64,000 bases of DNA from Lucifuga dentata. Taxonomy: Eukaryota; Chordata; Actinopteri; Ophidiiformes; Bythitidae. A program made the translations under genes and the position numbers. The DNA is taken from assembly GCA_014773175.1 (NCBI GenBank), contig VXCM01000317.1, positions 248,001 through 312,000 of the forward strand. The letters run 5' to 3'. Each line of letters starts with the position of its first letter. The stretch's first letter is position 1. Below, piece by piece: positions 1 to 13,139 of the stretch. The notes under the pieces are model-generated. The model made no database searches and was not told the origin of the DNA. It saw only the letters and a program-made list of their open reading frames with translations.

Positions 1-252
1 GAAACTCTTGAATTTCTGATTTTCAGTGTATCATCAAAGAAAATGGACAATATTTGTGTGTTCTGCTTTGTTCAATAAAAACCTGTTGTAGTTTGTTGAC
101 ATGTTAAATATAACAAATATTGATCCAAATGTGTGTTTAAGGTAATAAATATTTTATAACCGTGCTTCTTATCCAATTATTTCCAATCTGTATCATTTAA
201 TTCATTCACCAATATGTGGCAGTGCAACATGGGTGAGAAATGAAACACACAA

Positions 253-272
253 GCACGCACGCACGCACGCAC
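253..272. repeat. (GCAC)n microsatellite
   Basis: A short run of GCAC units that continues into looser CA-rich sequence to about 284. Seen directly. Confidence 0.85.
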
Positions 273-299
273 ACAGGCACACAGCTTGTCTACTGAGTT

Positions 300-1570
300 T
301 CTTGATCCTACCTGTGACAGGCATCTGGAGGACTCTCTACTAACTGGTCTTTGAAATTGTGATTTTGTTTTTTATTTCTTTTTTTTCTCAGCATGTTATA
401 ATTCCTCTCAGCAGCTTGTAAAGACAGACTCTCATACAGCAATGCCACCTCCAGCCCTTCTGCATCTGTGCTGGTGACACAGAAGGACAAAAGAGACGTG
501 CAATGAGATTACTGACTGTGGCAGAATGATGGGAGACTTGAAGGAACTGTTCGATTTTGCACATGAAAAAAGTAAATCGGGTTCATTTTGGGCCTGTTTT
601 CCAGCAACCAAAGTTGTAATCATGTTTGGTACTGACCGCAATAAGATGAAATGTGAAGTGGTTTGCGACAATGATTTAAAGGCTGGTTTATGCTTAATGT
701 GGATGAGATGCAGCAAAGGACTGCTTGCGTGACCTGGCATTCATGGTTCTCAAACTTTCATGATGACTACATACTTCTACTCCAGGACTTTCAGTGGTGC
801 TGTAGGTCAAACCTGCTCCTAAACCCCCAAACATGAAACAAAACCAGCAGAACTAGAAGTAGTTTCCTGTTCAGTCACCAACAAGAAAGCATGGAGGTAG
901 TGAAAAGAGATTTGTTTTTGATTAATGATTAAGTCACCAAAGTTGTTTGCCTTTGTTTTTCCTGTCCCCCTCTCTCCCTTTCTCCCATATGCTCCCCCTT
1001 CCTCTGCGTCTCTTCGCTTGAAGAGCAAATCATTGATAAAAGTGCATTTACATCGCACAAACACTGTCTGCATTGTTTAAAAAAATCTAGTAGTGTGCAA
1101 CCCTCAAAAGCATCCCCCATGGCCGGCCGTTTTGGCTGCAATCATGCTGCTTTTTCCGTGTGTTCACTTTTGCATCCGTGTCCACGTTAAGCATAAACCA
1201 CCCTTAAAAGATGAGAGAATCTTTCCTAATACTTGATTCAAATTTGACAATATAATCGTTACCAGACAGTTTCTGAGATGTTCAGCATGCATTTCCATGA
1301 CTGACAGCATATCTGGCACCGAAGTATAAAACCCCAACCAACTGGCACTCCAAGCAGATTAACATGAATTTAAAAACAGAGATATGTCTCTGCTAATGTG
1401 GATCAAATACCACAGTCGGTACAGTCTCAGGTGAGCCAACTGTCTGTGGTCGGCACGGTGAGGATACCATGCTCTCTCTCCGTATGCTTAAGTGTCAACA
1501 CTCTCAATCAAAATGACTCCATTTGACTGTCATTGGCATGTCCGATGCCTTAAAGCACGCAAGGAATATA
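300..1570. other. Unassigned AT-rich sequence
   Basis: No gene, RNA or recognisable repeat found. The short open frames here overlap one another on both strands and resemble no family. Around 743-760 there is a word (GGTTCTCAAACTTT) like the ends of some hAT transposons, too short to call. Confidence 0.5.
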
Positions 1571-1578
1571 TTTAGAGG

Positions 1579-1644
1579 TATGTGTGTGTGTGTTCATGCA
1601 TGTATGTTTTTGTATGTGTCCGCACGTGCGTGTGCACACTCATG
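1579..1644. repeat. Imperfect TG-rich microsatellite
   Basis: Alternating TG and TATG/CGTG units with interruptions. It creates spurious open frames on both strands. Confidence 0.75.
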
Positions 1645-1649
1645 CAGAC

Positions 1650-2635
1650 CGCAGTGCTCGTATTCCATGGCTGCCACCGATTATGAACATACATGATCCC
1701 CTGGAGGAAGACAATAATATTGGCATTAAACACCTTAAGATTCTGCTGGTTTTTAATATATCTTAAATTATGCCAGGAAAAACACTGGAACATCACACAA
1801 AAGCCACAGTCAGTGTATAATGCTATCTCATAAAGCTACAGATCTCTCCAACAATATTGACATAGGGAGCAGGCAAGCAAATGTCAGCACCTATAACATA
1901 TGAAATACTTAACGTAACCAATTTCCTGCTGTCAATCAACCAGGGAATAATGACAGACGGCTGAGAATCAATACGCCACAATTGAATTTTTCAGCTCCCA
2001 AACATGTCTCACTCTGCACTATAAAGGACTGTCAAATGTCATGCTGTCCCGAGCTGCGCGTGGAGTCTAAAGATTTATTTTATTTCCACCGCTGCAGTCT
2101 ATTAGCAACAAGGTTCCTTTTACCACCAGGGGAAAAAGCGGGTCCAGACCACTCTGCATGTTTTGCTCTCATGTGCCCAAGGACAATGCTGCAAGTGTGT
2201 GTGTACCAACTGTTCTTGTGTAATGAATATGCATGTGGTAACAGCTAACAGCAGCCTATGGCACAAATGTACTGATGAAAAGGGGATTTGCAATGACTTC
2301 CATAAAAAAAAGGCTGGTTTATTAATTTGCAATATTCTCTGGACAGAAAATTGAGAACAACAACTGTTTTTGTTTTTTTTTTTCATTTGTAGAATTTAGT
2401 AAATAAAACAAATGTTTGGAACAGTTTTTCCAAGAGCATTACTAATATCAGTGGCTGTTACTTTTACATTACATGTTGTATTACATGTTCCCATGCCCTG
2501 TTTTCTTGGATGACACACCTATGTTTTCTTTACATTTTGCCTACTGTTAACTGCTACTACAGCAGAAAATAACAGAGAGTAAAGCTACTAAGCACTGCGG
2601 TCTTTGTCTATCACCTCATTTACAATACAGTGCCC
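1650..2635. other. Unassigned sequence
   Basis: Ordinary AT-rich intergenic texture with a T run near 2371-2382. I see no gene, RNA or named repeat. Confidence 0.5.
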
Positions 2636-2639
2636 TCTG

Positions 2640-3060
2640 CCTCACATAATCAATTAAAAGCCGGCGGGGCTGAAGAGGCACCCCTACCAGTCACAGAAGT
2701 TTACATCAAAAGGCTGAGATGCTTTTGAAGACTTGCTTCATCCTTGAGAGTCTTCCCCGAGAATGCAAGGACAGATTTAGTCACTGATAGATGTGGTTCT
2801 GGCCTACTTCAAGGTCTCGTCTAAAACGTATCAGATTGCACCGATGTATTGTCGTACAGTATTTCACTGCCAAGCTCTCAGCCAGGAAGAAAACGCCAGT
2901 CAGAAAAAAAGTAGCACTTCAGGGGATCCTGCAATTTGCTAAATGCAGCGGTGTATTTATTACGATTTATAATGACTGTAATTATCAGTTCAGCATCCAA
3001 ACATACACCGCTACAATCTTTCCTCTGGATACAAAGCTCAAAAACAAAATGCTCATTTTA
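2640..3060. promoter_or_regulatory. Possible conserved non-coding element (weak)
   Basis: This stretch is more complex than its surroundings, with few homopolymers and several homeodomain-like words (CAATTAAAA near 2651, TTTATTACG and GTAATTAT near 2955-2985). An open frame of 90 codons overlaps it but resembles nothing known. The call rests only on sequence texture; alignment to other fish genomes would decide. Confidence 0.22.
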
Positions 3061-3064
3061 TAGG

Positions 3065-3845
3065 CTACGCAGTGACAACAACTGTTACCGTGACAACGTT
3101 AGCAGCACATGGGACCAGAGGACATCTCCATTTGGGAGCCCTGTCACCGTCATCTTTAGCCATGTGTAGGTGAACATCGAGGATGTAGAACAGACTCAAG
3201 TGGACTGACAAAGAGGAGACTGTCTCCAAATTAAGGGCCATTTTACGGTGTAGCAGCTGTGCCGGTAGTTTTGATTACCAGTGGCTGTCAACGAGCCTAG
3301 ACAACTTTTTTATGAAGTGAGGAATTCTGGGTCTGTGCTGCTGGCGCCAAATGGGAGAGACCACGTGAAGGTCTGTGTGGGCCGCTGGCTGTTGGGGAGA
3401 TACTGGTGTGCCCACATCTCCATGTGCACAGACACCATTATTTGATACGCATTCAGCAATAAAATGTCCCTTCCTGAATGCAACTGGATATATTGTTAAC
3501 AGCCAATTCTTTAAATGACATATATGTGTGTGCTGAGAATGGCCATGGAGTTTGTAAGATTTCTTTATTCAGAGAAATTTAAAACTGTCAATGCAATAAA
3601 ATTGGCTTGAGTTATAATTATATACAGTATCTGGCCAGCTGCAAGACTAAAAAGGAAAAATGTTAAGTTATGGAAGACCATATTTCATATTTACAACATC
3701 AAATTCATTATGACAGCTAATGTCTCACCATGATTGTGACAGGAAATATCAGTGTCTCGTGTTTGTGATATTGCCATTACATACAGTTTATTACATTAAA
3801 AAAACCATAAAGCTACTTTTTTTGGCTCAGCCTATCATTGGTTCA
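3065..3845. other. Unassigned sequence
   Basis: AT-rich with no recognisable gene or repeat. A moderately GC-richer patch at about 3240-3430 has no clear signature. Confidence 0.5.
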
Positions 3846-3849
3846 TCCT

Positions 3850-4000
3850 CTACGACTCAACAATTTCTATGGCACAACCTGTTGTTCATGTTGAACGAAA
3901 CCTCCAGACATATTTGTCCATTTCAGTTGTTTAATAGTCCACAAAACACTGGCATGTGCAGACTATTCAAGCAGCTTTGCTACAAATTTCAGGAAAACAG
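3850..4000. repeat. Diverged interspersed repeat, copy 1
   Basis: By eye this aligns with 37145-37309. The best shared block is CACAAAA, two variable bases, then CTGGCA(T/C)GTGCAGA, followed by about 40 bases of looser match. A second shared block around AATTTCT(A/C)TGG and TTTGTC(C/T)ATTT lies upstream. I do not recognise the family. Confidence 0.45.
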
Positions 4001-4062
4001 ATCCAGATTGTTGGATGCATGCTTGATTGCATTTTGTGAGTGGAAGATGATTTTTGTTTCGC

Positions 4063-4089
4063 TTTTTTTTTTTTTTTTTTTTTTTTTTT
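4063..4089. repeat. Poly(T) tract, 27 bases
   Basis: Uninterrupted T run. It could be the A tail of a minus-strand retroelement, but no element body is recognisable next to it. Confidence 0.9.
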
Positions 4090-4099
4090 GTTCAATTTA

Positions 4100-5630
4100 G
4101 GACCCACCCTAAAATTATCTTATGCATTTTGGGGAAAATATGATCATTTTGATTATCAATGCTCTGTACATTTTTTTTTAGGCTAGTCCAACTCCAATCA
4201 TGAAACATGTCCATACATCACATAATATCTATTTTGATCATACTTGTGGGGATCTGTGGGATCATACTTGTGGGAAAGCTGCTTATTGTATTCAGAAGTG
4301 ATATGATAAATAATGATAAAATAAACAAATCATAAAATATTCTCTTAACACTAACAGTCTTATTTATATGGATACTTTGCAGTGCAAGTAGTGAATGTAT
4401 GTGGTTGAACCCAAAAACCCTTAAGGTCACTAGAACAGGTGGCCAGAAGCTGATTTTGGAGAGAAGACAACCAAATCAAGGGCATGGGATATCAGGCGTA
4501 GTCGGCGTAATCCAGCCCTTACAACAGAAGATGATCATCATTTTATAGGAGTGTATTAAGTTGCACACATGTCCATCATTCATTTCCAGTGTATGAGAAA
4601 CTATGTTTCAGCAATAATAAATCAATTCCATCTCTCTGAATGACTCAACATGTGGGTGTATGTGTGTGTGTCTATGCATTGGTGGGCGGATGTGTTTGCT
4701 GGTGTCTGTGTGTGCGCGCCAATGTCAATGACACAATAGCGCAGTTGGCGTCTGACTCAAGCAGAGTTATGCAGACGTAGTTGGTTGTTTTGCTGATCCC
4801 TCTCTGTCAGTGTCACAAGAAGCTTCATCAATCATCTGAGAACCGAGGACCACCCTCCCCTTCTTGTCTCCATGCTGGCTCAAACACACAAGAATCCCTG
4901 ATCACTGTGGGAGTAAAGCGCGGATGGCTATATGCAGTGCATATGATGTCATTCCAAAAAAAGAAACACAGATCAGAGGTAATATCTCATAATAGCTCAG
5001 GGTCACTTTAGGCTGTCAATATGGACGTAGAAAATGAATGTGTTATGCAAGTGATGCCGTTTTTATGTATGACAATGAATTGAAAACATGTGACTTGGAC
5101 TACAATCTAAGCAGGCCTTTTAGCATGACAAAAGTGAGAACTGTGTAGCTATGCTCTTCACAATAGAGTTTTCTGTAACAAGACAGTGAAAATCAGAAAG
5201 GACAGTTTGGAATTTGTAGCCAAAATGAAAGTCAACAACTTGTTTCATGGTTGGCAGCGCAGTTTGGATGAGGCTCCTGCTGGCAAAGGAGACAGAAATT
5301 CATAGCCTAGTTTGTCCATCTTTGATGTCTGTTTCTGGAAATTCAGTGCCTATCCTCCAACATTAAAGCCAAAGCTAATGAAAGATTTCTTAAAAATGAA
5401 ACATTTGTTTTGCATGAGGTATACCATTATTAAAAACTGATAAACAGTGCAGATTACTGTGAATATCAATTAGTGCAATTAAAACTGCCACAGCAAATCA
5501 TATGATCAGAGTAGAGTTGGGAAAGTAAACATGTCTATCTGTACTGTACCAGGTGTGCTGTCAGCTATTGCATCTGACAATTGTTATCATTTAAAAACAT
5601 CTGGTTTCAGTATTCATTCCCAGAAGACAT
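4100..5630. other. Unassigned AT-rich sequence
   Basis: No gene or named repeat. There is a short imperfect duplication near 4236-4274 (two copies of GATCATACTTGTGGG) and a TG-rich patch near 4655-4715. Confidence 0.5.
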
Positions 5631-5634
5631 GAAT

Positions 5635-5655
5635 GAGAGAGAGAGAGAGAGAGAG
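5635..5655. repeat. (GA)n microsatellite
   Basis: A run of about ten GA units. It lies inside a chance open frame on the plus strand. Confidence 0.9.
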
Positions 5656-5829
5656 ATAGCAGGGGGTGGGGAGAAGAAAGGTCAGTGGGTAGAGTTTGGT
5701 AGCCCAACAGAAACTTTTATGAATTTAGATAGAGCAATTACTTGTGGGAATGGCTTATGTCATGTTTTTGTGTTTACCACAAAATTCAACTTCTCAAAAA
5801 AACATTTTTCATTTTTCCATGTTTGTGGA

Positions 5830-6110
5830 GAAACCACACCAGTGCGTTGCTGTGAAATGAATTGTCGTATGTGCCTAATGAGCGAGTGCTCCTCCTCTCT
5901 TTGGTCTCTGCCACTGTCGTGGAGGCTGTTGACAGAAGTAGAGACAGGCAAACATATGTTCCCTCCAAAATACAGGATGGGAGGGCCTTCTTGTTTTCAA
6001 AGAGGCCATTGTCACCACAGTGCATCGCCGCCCCTCGCTGTTGTTTGAGGAGGGGTTGTCTCATGGTCTCCTCCTGGTCCCAGCTGAAACTGTCATAGTC
6101 AACCATTTGA
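5830..6110. promoter_or_regulatory. Complex block, possible conserved element
   Basis: Balanced composition, no homopolymer runs, and open on several frames at once, including a 183-codon minus-strand frame (5786-6337). No protein family signature is visible, and simultaneous openness on both strands is more typical of stop-poor non-coding sequence than of an exon. Regulatory function is an inference from texture only. Confidence 0.22.
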
Positions 6111-6114
6111 AACC

Positions 6115-9100
6115 AGCTTTCTGTTTGCACACATGCAGAGGACACGCAGGCGTACGTTACAAAAGAAGAGCAACAGATGACATCATTTGACAGAGTTTGA
6201 AGGGAAACAACTGTTAAGAGTCCATATGCTAGATATACTAAAATGTACATGTGCATTGCAATGAATGGTAAAGACGGTGATTGTAAAAAAAATAAATCCA
6301 AATTCATTAATGAGACTGCTCCAGAGTTGTATCCCAATTAAGTATGATAATAATTACTTTGTGAAACAAGTAATCTGTAAAAGTAAACCCACCCCCCCAC
6401 ACACACACATGCGCACAGAACACACACTTTACATGCAGAAAATGTTACCACAAAATGACAAGCTAAATGTTTGGGGATGGTGATGTCATTCATCCAGACC
6501 TCATTACCAGTCTGAAGTACAAACGTAGCTCAAACTCCCATCTCATGCAGAGTCTGTCCTCCAACCGTCACAGCCATGCCAAACCAATTTGTTTCTTATA
6601 TTGGTTTTGGAAGGCAATATATTTTAATTAAGGAAATACATAAGTGAAAACAACACCATAAATAATCATCTTTCTCCACTTGTGACAAAGAAATTTCCTC
6701 TGATCTTTCTTTCTCAGTCATGCATCCTGCAATGAGTAAATCGATATAATCCTTGCATGGTATCTTATTTACACAGCAAAAAGCCAGCCGTATCAAGTCA
6801 TTTTACAGTGTTTAGTCTTTAATCCCGTTTTCATGAAATAGAACGTTTTAAAAAATCCACCAAAAGAGTGATATACTTGTTTCCAATGTAGTATGTAATA
6901 AAGTTTTGTTTGCTCACTAGGGAATATTATTGGACCCACTAGCCTCCTTGCCCTCAGGAGGTGGGCAGGCATGGGGGTCCATTCTGTCAAAATTGGACAA
7001 CATTAGACCTTTGATACTTTCTGACTCATCCCTTCTGCATCCTGCTGTGCTCCATAAAACATTTGGTGGCCACAGCCAGACTGCTAAACACAACTGTCCT
7101 GTTAGCAGATTCCTGTCACATTTCTGCTGAAGTATCAAGTCTGAAAATATTACAACAGCAGCAACAAATGAAGGTTCTCTTGTACAGTCTTGCCTCAGTA
7201 ACACTACAGCCCTGAAGCACAGGCTCCCCGCTGGCCTAAATCCGACAGCACTTTGTGACTGCAACCAATCACAGTGAACCAAAATAAGCTGCGAATGGGC
7301 AGATGGAACACCATATCACTGGTATTTCAGCTATTGGTATATTATGGGGTTATGTATTACATGCAAATAGGCAATAAATGGGTTTCTTTATGTGGTCCTA
7401 ACGTTAGCAAGTTAACGTTGCTACATCAACATTAACTTGCAGTCTGTGGGTGCTCACAAACCTGAGATTTAGCAGCTCATCATCTACAGTCACTTACATC
7501 ATCAAGTCTGGACTTGGGGGAGGACTGTAAGGCCACCATTTAGGACAAGGCCTATATTTTAAAGGTCACACAATTATTTAACTACTTTAGCCCCACTGAA
7601 AATAAATGGGATCTATAAGTGGATACTTCCTTTAAGAAAATATGAATCCAGGGCTGGAAACAGGATGAGATAGTATTTGTTATTTACTATGAAGCTTTTA
7701 TTGAAGACACTGATCATGCCTTGTTGAACTCAGTGCTACAAGGTTATACTATCTAAACAGGCTAATGGGGAAAACATTGTTTTACTATGTGGTGGGAACA
7801 CAACCCACTTAATAAAAGTCTGGTAAGGATCAAGACAAACACTGGCAGACAGATGCCACTAACCCTTCTGCATTTAGCTTCTGACCCTGAATTGAATATC
7901 TGCTTACAGGAGATAATGTGGGACTTAGCAAATCCGTGCCATCAAAATAGGCTCTGGGTAGCTAAAAGAGGTTCCTCTGGTCCTTTCAAAAATTGACCAA
8001 GTAAATATATTCAATGCAACGGGAAGATGGTAAACATACAAGCTGCAACTTAATGTGTATGGAATTACAACAGGGTTTGTTCTGGTTTCCTACCTTCATT
8101 GACTATTTTTTAACTTTTTTATTCACACAGTTACTAATCTGTGTTCAGCAGAGATTGGATGTTGTTGTTAAAAGCTCATTAATAATGTGGCCTATCATTA
8201 CTCATTATCCTACCGATAAAGTCAGTTTGGATTATATTTGTCCATGGATTATATGGTGCCATTTTCTTTAAGGATAATCTCACATGTTCTGGAAAAACAC
8301 ACGTGAGATGGAAAAATGGTGGTAAGATTAAATTTATTGGCACAGCAGATGTACAGGACCACATCTCACCAGTGATGGTGACAAACTGATCTGTTCTATT
8401 GACCTGACTAATGGTAATTCAAGGCTACTGACAAAAATATCAAATGTGTTTGGTAGCAATCAGCAGTAACAGATGAGGTCAGGACCACTGGAGCAGTAAT
8501 TGCTGAACTCTTAAAGCAGATGGCTGAATAGTTTTCATAATGATCCTGAAGGCTTGTAGATTCTGAAAACTTGTCTATGTTCCACATTTTTGTGTCATTT
8601 CTGGATGATTAAAGTTTGATCTGAGACTTGTCTGTTCTACCAAGGCCTGAAATGTTCACGTAATTTTATTTGGATAGTCACCTGTGTCTACAATTAGCCA
8701 ACATAATTATATGTTAAAGTGAACATTTACCCACTGTGGGCTTCTAAGGTTGACAAGGTGGATTCCAATGTAACACATTTTTATAATAGAAAGAAAGCAA
8801 CACATTGTCCCTTGAAACATGTCAATTACAGCATATTCTAATTCTCCACTGCCTATTCATTTGCTCTCAATGTTCCAAAAAAGAATATTTTGTCAATTCA
8901 TCTTCGAATATGCTGCTTCCATGTGGTGCAATCTCCCTCCTTGAACCTCCAAAGCTCCACCAGAAGTAGCAGATTTAGTGATATATTACAGCAGCAGAAA
9001 TGCAGGATTGATCTGTTTCAGCACTTTTACTGATATGTTGATATTTTTTAATGCAGTGAAAACCAACTGGAATCTACTGTAACTGATTGCATTCAAGCTG

Positions 9101-9130
9101 ACCCAAGCTTCAATTCCAGACTTTTTTGGG
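6115..9130. other. Unassigned AT-rich sequence
   Basis: No supported gene. It contains a CA-rich patch at about 6390-6430 and a group of GTTAGC/GTTAAC words near 7400-7440 of the kind often seen in old fish repeats. Nothing can be named. Confidence 0.5.
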
Positions 9131-9136
9131 CAATCT

Positions 9137-9249
9137 TTAAAAGACCATACTTGTAGTTTTGCATGTTTGAGCCCAATGAATACTTCCTGCATACATGCTA
9201 CATTACTACCAAACATTAAAAAAAAAAAAAAAAAAAAAATACTACTTAA
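9137..9249 (+). mobile_element. 5' fragment of TTAA-ended inverted-repeat element (copy A)
   Basis: It begins TTAAAAGACCATAC and continues into GCATGTTTGAGCCCAAT, then TGCATACATG. This matches the left end of the fuller element at 28725-29267 in the same orientation, including the ATACTACT word at its far end. A 20-plus base A run (9218-9239) is inserted where the other copy has a short A-rich stretch. No matching right end lies downstream, so this is a partial copy. Confidence 0.7.
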
Positions 9250-10470
9250 ACCAACAGAGTGAATGTTTGATACGCAAAAGATAGAGTTTGGATGGAGTAT
9301 CATTTAAAGCATCTCTAGTTATTAATTCCACTCTTAAAAGACAAAAAAAAAAACTTTTGTTGAGGGTGAAATTTCTTCAAGATAATGTTTCTTTGACTTT
9401 TCAGACTGTAAATGATTTACTTTTGCTGGATTCAGTACCAAACTGAAACACGTTAGAACTACAGAGCTGCAACAGATTTTGTTTCCCCACTAGACGACCA
9501 GGCCTCCACATTTCCATACATACGGTGGAGTTTCATCATGGAGTTATTTTGAAAGCTAAAACATTATTCTGGTTATGAGTCAGCTCGGGTAAATGGATTT
9601 TCCATCTTACTCTTCATAAAGAGGGAGTATCTTTTCCTCCACTCCCCATGATGTCAAAGTACAGTCACAGAGTGGGAGCTCTGTTGGCACCCACTGAACA
9701 GACAGTGTCGCCCCCAAACCCAAAGGGATTACATGTGTGTGTCCTCTTTGTTCAGAGACATCCTGCGGCATCTGGCAACAGTCAGTCCCCTTGTGTTCCT
9801 TTATGGAGACAAGCGTGTTGTGTGATCAGATTTCTTAAGCTTCATTTATTAAATGAAGCAGTGCATCACTGGCTGCACTGGAGGGCTTGGGTTTGGGAAG
9901 ATACTAGGTCTTTCATACCTTGAGTTGGTAAAAGGGAGGGGAAAAGGGATATAGGGAGTTAGATGAATATAAAGAGAGTGAGAAACAAGGGGAGAGGATC
10001 CAATGAGGGGAAAAAAGAGGGAAAGAAGCACAGACAGGAAAAGGGAGGAAAGTGGAGGCCTCCTACTCTTCTACTCCTTCCCAAACTTTTTCCTGCTGCA
10101 TCACCTCAAAGGAAGAAAACAACCTTCTGCCAAGTCGTTTCTCATCATTTACTCGATTTGTGCTGATCCTGCTTTATTTTGATTAAAAATAACTCAGGAT
10201 GTGCTTTAAGTTTTACACCACCTGCCCTCCCTCCCCTAAGACAGAGCATGAATTTCAGCATGCGGGCAACATCCAACTTTCCTTTTCTGCATAAAAAGAA
10301 ACTGCTAACAAATACATCTGTACTGGATTATCGATTGAAACAACACGTCCTATTTTTTAAACACATACTTATTGATACATTTTCATCAAAACTATTATTT
10401 TGCAAAAGTTATTTTAAAAATCAACATGAATGTTTTGATTGGCAATTTTGATTTGCCAATTTGATTGGCA
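9250..10470. other. Unassigned sequence with purine-rich patch
   Basis: A purine-rich stretch (GGGAAAAGGG-type words) occupies about 9925-10060. No gene is supported. Three alternating words TTGATTGGCAATTT / GATTTGCCAA at 10436-10473 form a small tandem/inverted cluster. Confidence 0.5.
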
Positions 10471-10472
10471 AT

Positions 10473-10519
10473 TTATAATTATATATATATAGATATACAT
10501 ATATATCTATATATATATA
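10473..10519. repeat. AT-rich palindrome
   Basis: An (AT)n run with a single GATATAC centre is mirrored by TATATCTATATATA on the other side, so the two halves can pair as a hairpin or cruciform. It leads directly into the TAGA array. Confidence 0.7.
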
Positions 10520-10528
10520 TAGATAGAT

Positions 10529-10574
<46 letters not shown>

Positions 10575-10580
10575 CAGATA
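10520..10580. repeat. (TAGA)n microsatellite
   Basis: About fourteen GATA/TAGA units with a few variants (GATGA near the start, GACA near the end). Confidence 0.95.
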
Positions 10581-10589
10581 GGCCAACAA

Positions 10590-13130
10590 AACCAATTTTA
10601 CTTATGTATTTCACAGTGAAGTCAATTAATTTTATTAAAATAGACAAAGAGACAGAGGAGGAGAGACAAATATGAAGAGATAAAGATATAGACTGTGCAG
10701 GATCTCTCTCTCTCTATGCAAATAAGCATTTACGGGAGTGCTGACCATGAATTTTCCAGCTGAGGGAGCACATGTGTACCTGTATACTGCTTATGTGCAG
10801 TTCTGCATGTATGACAGTTCAGTGTAAGTATATGAATATCTGGCAGTCATTGACTCTATACAGCCTCTTGATTCATCCAGCAATATGAAGGATATGAAGA
10901 CTGTTGACATTAATTTAGAAGAACATGTGAGGTGAACTGATCATTTCTAACTAAACAAAGTTAACCACATGTTGGATATTTTACGTGCGTGTGCACAAAA
11001 TGCAGAATTACTTCACAAATTTGACAACTGGACAGAATCTAATTTTATTGAAGGAACCGTTAATTACGTTTGCAGAGGTGGAAATGTAAAGTATTTCACT
11101 CAGTGGAGCTAATGCAGGGAAAACTGAAATACATGAATCAAAGGTGTCACAGTGCTGTTCATGTTAATTGTACATGTATGGTGGTGTGTGATGCTATTTT
11201 TTTTAAATATTAGATACATATGTTAGTGGTGTTTCTGTTTCTATATATTTCAAAAATCAAAAACATGGCAGTAAGTTTTCATGTCATTACCATAATACTG
11301 CATTCTCATCATCATTCCATTGCCTGGCTTTATTCTTATTCCCATCAGGTCTTTTGACTGTGAATGAGTGTGAGGGGGAGGCCAAGAGGTCACTGGTGAC
11401 TAATTTTCTGAGCACTCACAGATTGTGTAAGTAATGGAGCACTTATTGCATTCGCTCCCCCATCACTGCAAACAAGCTCCAAAAAATCCATACAAATTCC
11501 CACACGTGAGGTAGCGCCCAGGAAGAGAGAAGTGGCCCATCTTTAAGATATAGCGAACAGCATGGAATAGGCCTAATGTGCAATTTAAAATCAATATCTT
11601 TAAAAAAAAAAAAAAAAAGCTTTTCTACCTACCGCGTTATCATCTAAATATCAATAGGGCCTCTCTGTGTTTCAGAGAGAGCTGGGCGCAATGAGAGACA
11701 GATTTGAGGTGCTTTGACCAAGGATTTCACACTGTCTTTCCTGAGGAATCTGGTTTTCACTGCCTCTCTTTCCATTTTAATACGGTGCCTTAGTTGGCAC
11801 ATGAGGTTTAATAAAGTAGCACGGTGTCTGTCAAGCCAGGTGTAGCTTCAATCCTTTCATATTCTAAGTAAATCCCAAAGAAAGGTGTTGAGGATACCAT
11901 GAAGAAGACAGACAGGAAGAGCAGTAACTGAAGGGGGGGGGNGGGGGGGGGGGGGGCAAAGATGCTATATCTTTTCCACCTTGCTTTCCTCACAACAGTG
12001 GATTTCAAAGAGGTGTTATCTTGTGCAATGTAGCTTCTGTGCATTTCATGCTGGAATTTACTGGATTTTGTAGAAGATGACCTGTGTCTTTGTTTTTCTG
12101 AAAAACCCATGTTTTACCAAGAAAACAGACCAACTGGCAACATCTTTGACTTGAGTCAGATCATAATAAAATATTGCTAACATACTAAAAGTTTATCAGT
12201 CAGCAAAAATCCTTCACATCCTTTATTATTATATTTAGGCCTCTAACACTCAAGAAGAGAAGATGAAAGGATATATATCAATGAAAGGTAACCTTAAATA
12301 TAGCAGCACATTTCTCCCATTTAAATTATTATATCTGGACAAACGTGATCCATTTCAGTTAATGTTTTTATTTTCATTTCTAAATCCATCCAGTCAGGCC
12401 TTGGAAAATGTGCTATTTCAGAAAGGTAATTAATGTCGCTATCTTTGCCATGTCTTGTGTTTGCTCATCTCTTTCCATCTGGATTCCATTATGGACAGGA
12501 TTCCTCCGATAAGGCTGTCAGGAGTGGAAATAGAGAAAAAAGAAAGTGGTGGAGACTACCTCAGAGCTCACTGACGCACCACAGGGGGAAAAGCAGGAAA
12601 TAAAGTGATTTTTACATGAAGGCAACATATTTGTTGCATATTTTTCTGATGTATCATTTCTCATATTATCATCTTTGGCACGGAGTATTCTAAAAGACAA
12701 ACTCAGTATTCATTATTCTTAAGATATGCTATCATATTCATTGTCATAATCTGCAGCATTTGATTTTGGCCAAATTCAATGATGAAGCAGAAACACAGCA
12801 GTGTTTCTGGCTGCCGTGTTCCTAATCTAAACTTCTAAGAGATCAGCTGGCAATCAAACGGTGTTTCATGATGTCTGCTCATTGCTGCTTTGCTGTCCAT
12901 CTAATTCTGCTGCTTCCAATAACTTAAAATACTTCTGGAGTTTATCTGGAAAACTGACACCTGGTGTTCATTAAATCAAATGCAAAAAACCTGTTCATGA
13001 ATTACTGTTACATCAATTATTGAAAGAGACAATTTTTTTTTTTTTCATGTCACAGTTTATTACTTTCAGTGTTTGACAACTGCTGAAAGTGTTTTCATTA
13101 AGGTACAGAACCAACTGCAAGCCTTTTCAT
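10590..13130. other. Unassigned AT-rich sequence
   Basis: No gene or named repeat. It holds an A run at 11602-11618, a G run around the N at 11942 (11934-11956), and a T run near 13032-13045. Confidence 0.5.
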
Positions 13131-13139
13131 GTTAATCTG

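Noticed and set aside
74..79. AATAAA followed by T/G-rich sequence, as a 3' end of a gene entering from the left
   Set aside because: AATAAA is very frequent in AT-rich DNA (many in this window), and no upstream coding sequence is available to support it.
7395..7440. GTTAGC/GTTAAC word group as an inverted-repeat element
   Set aside because: The words are short and common in fish DNA; I could not define ends or a second copy.
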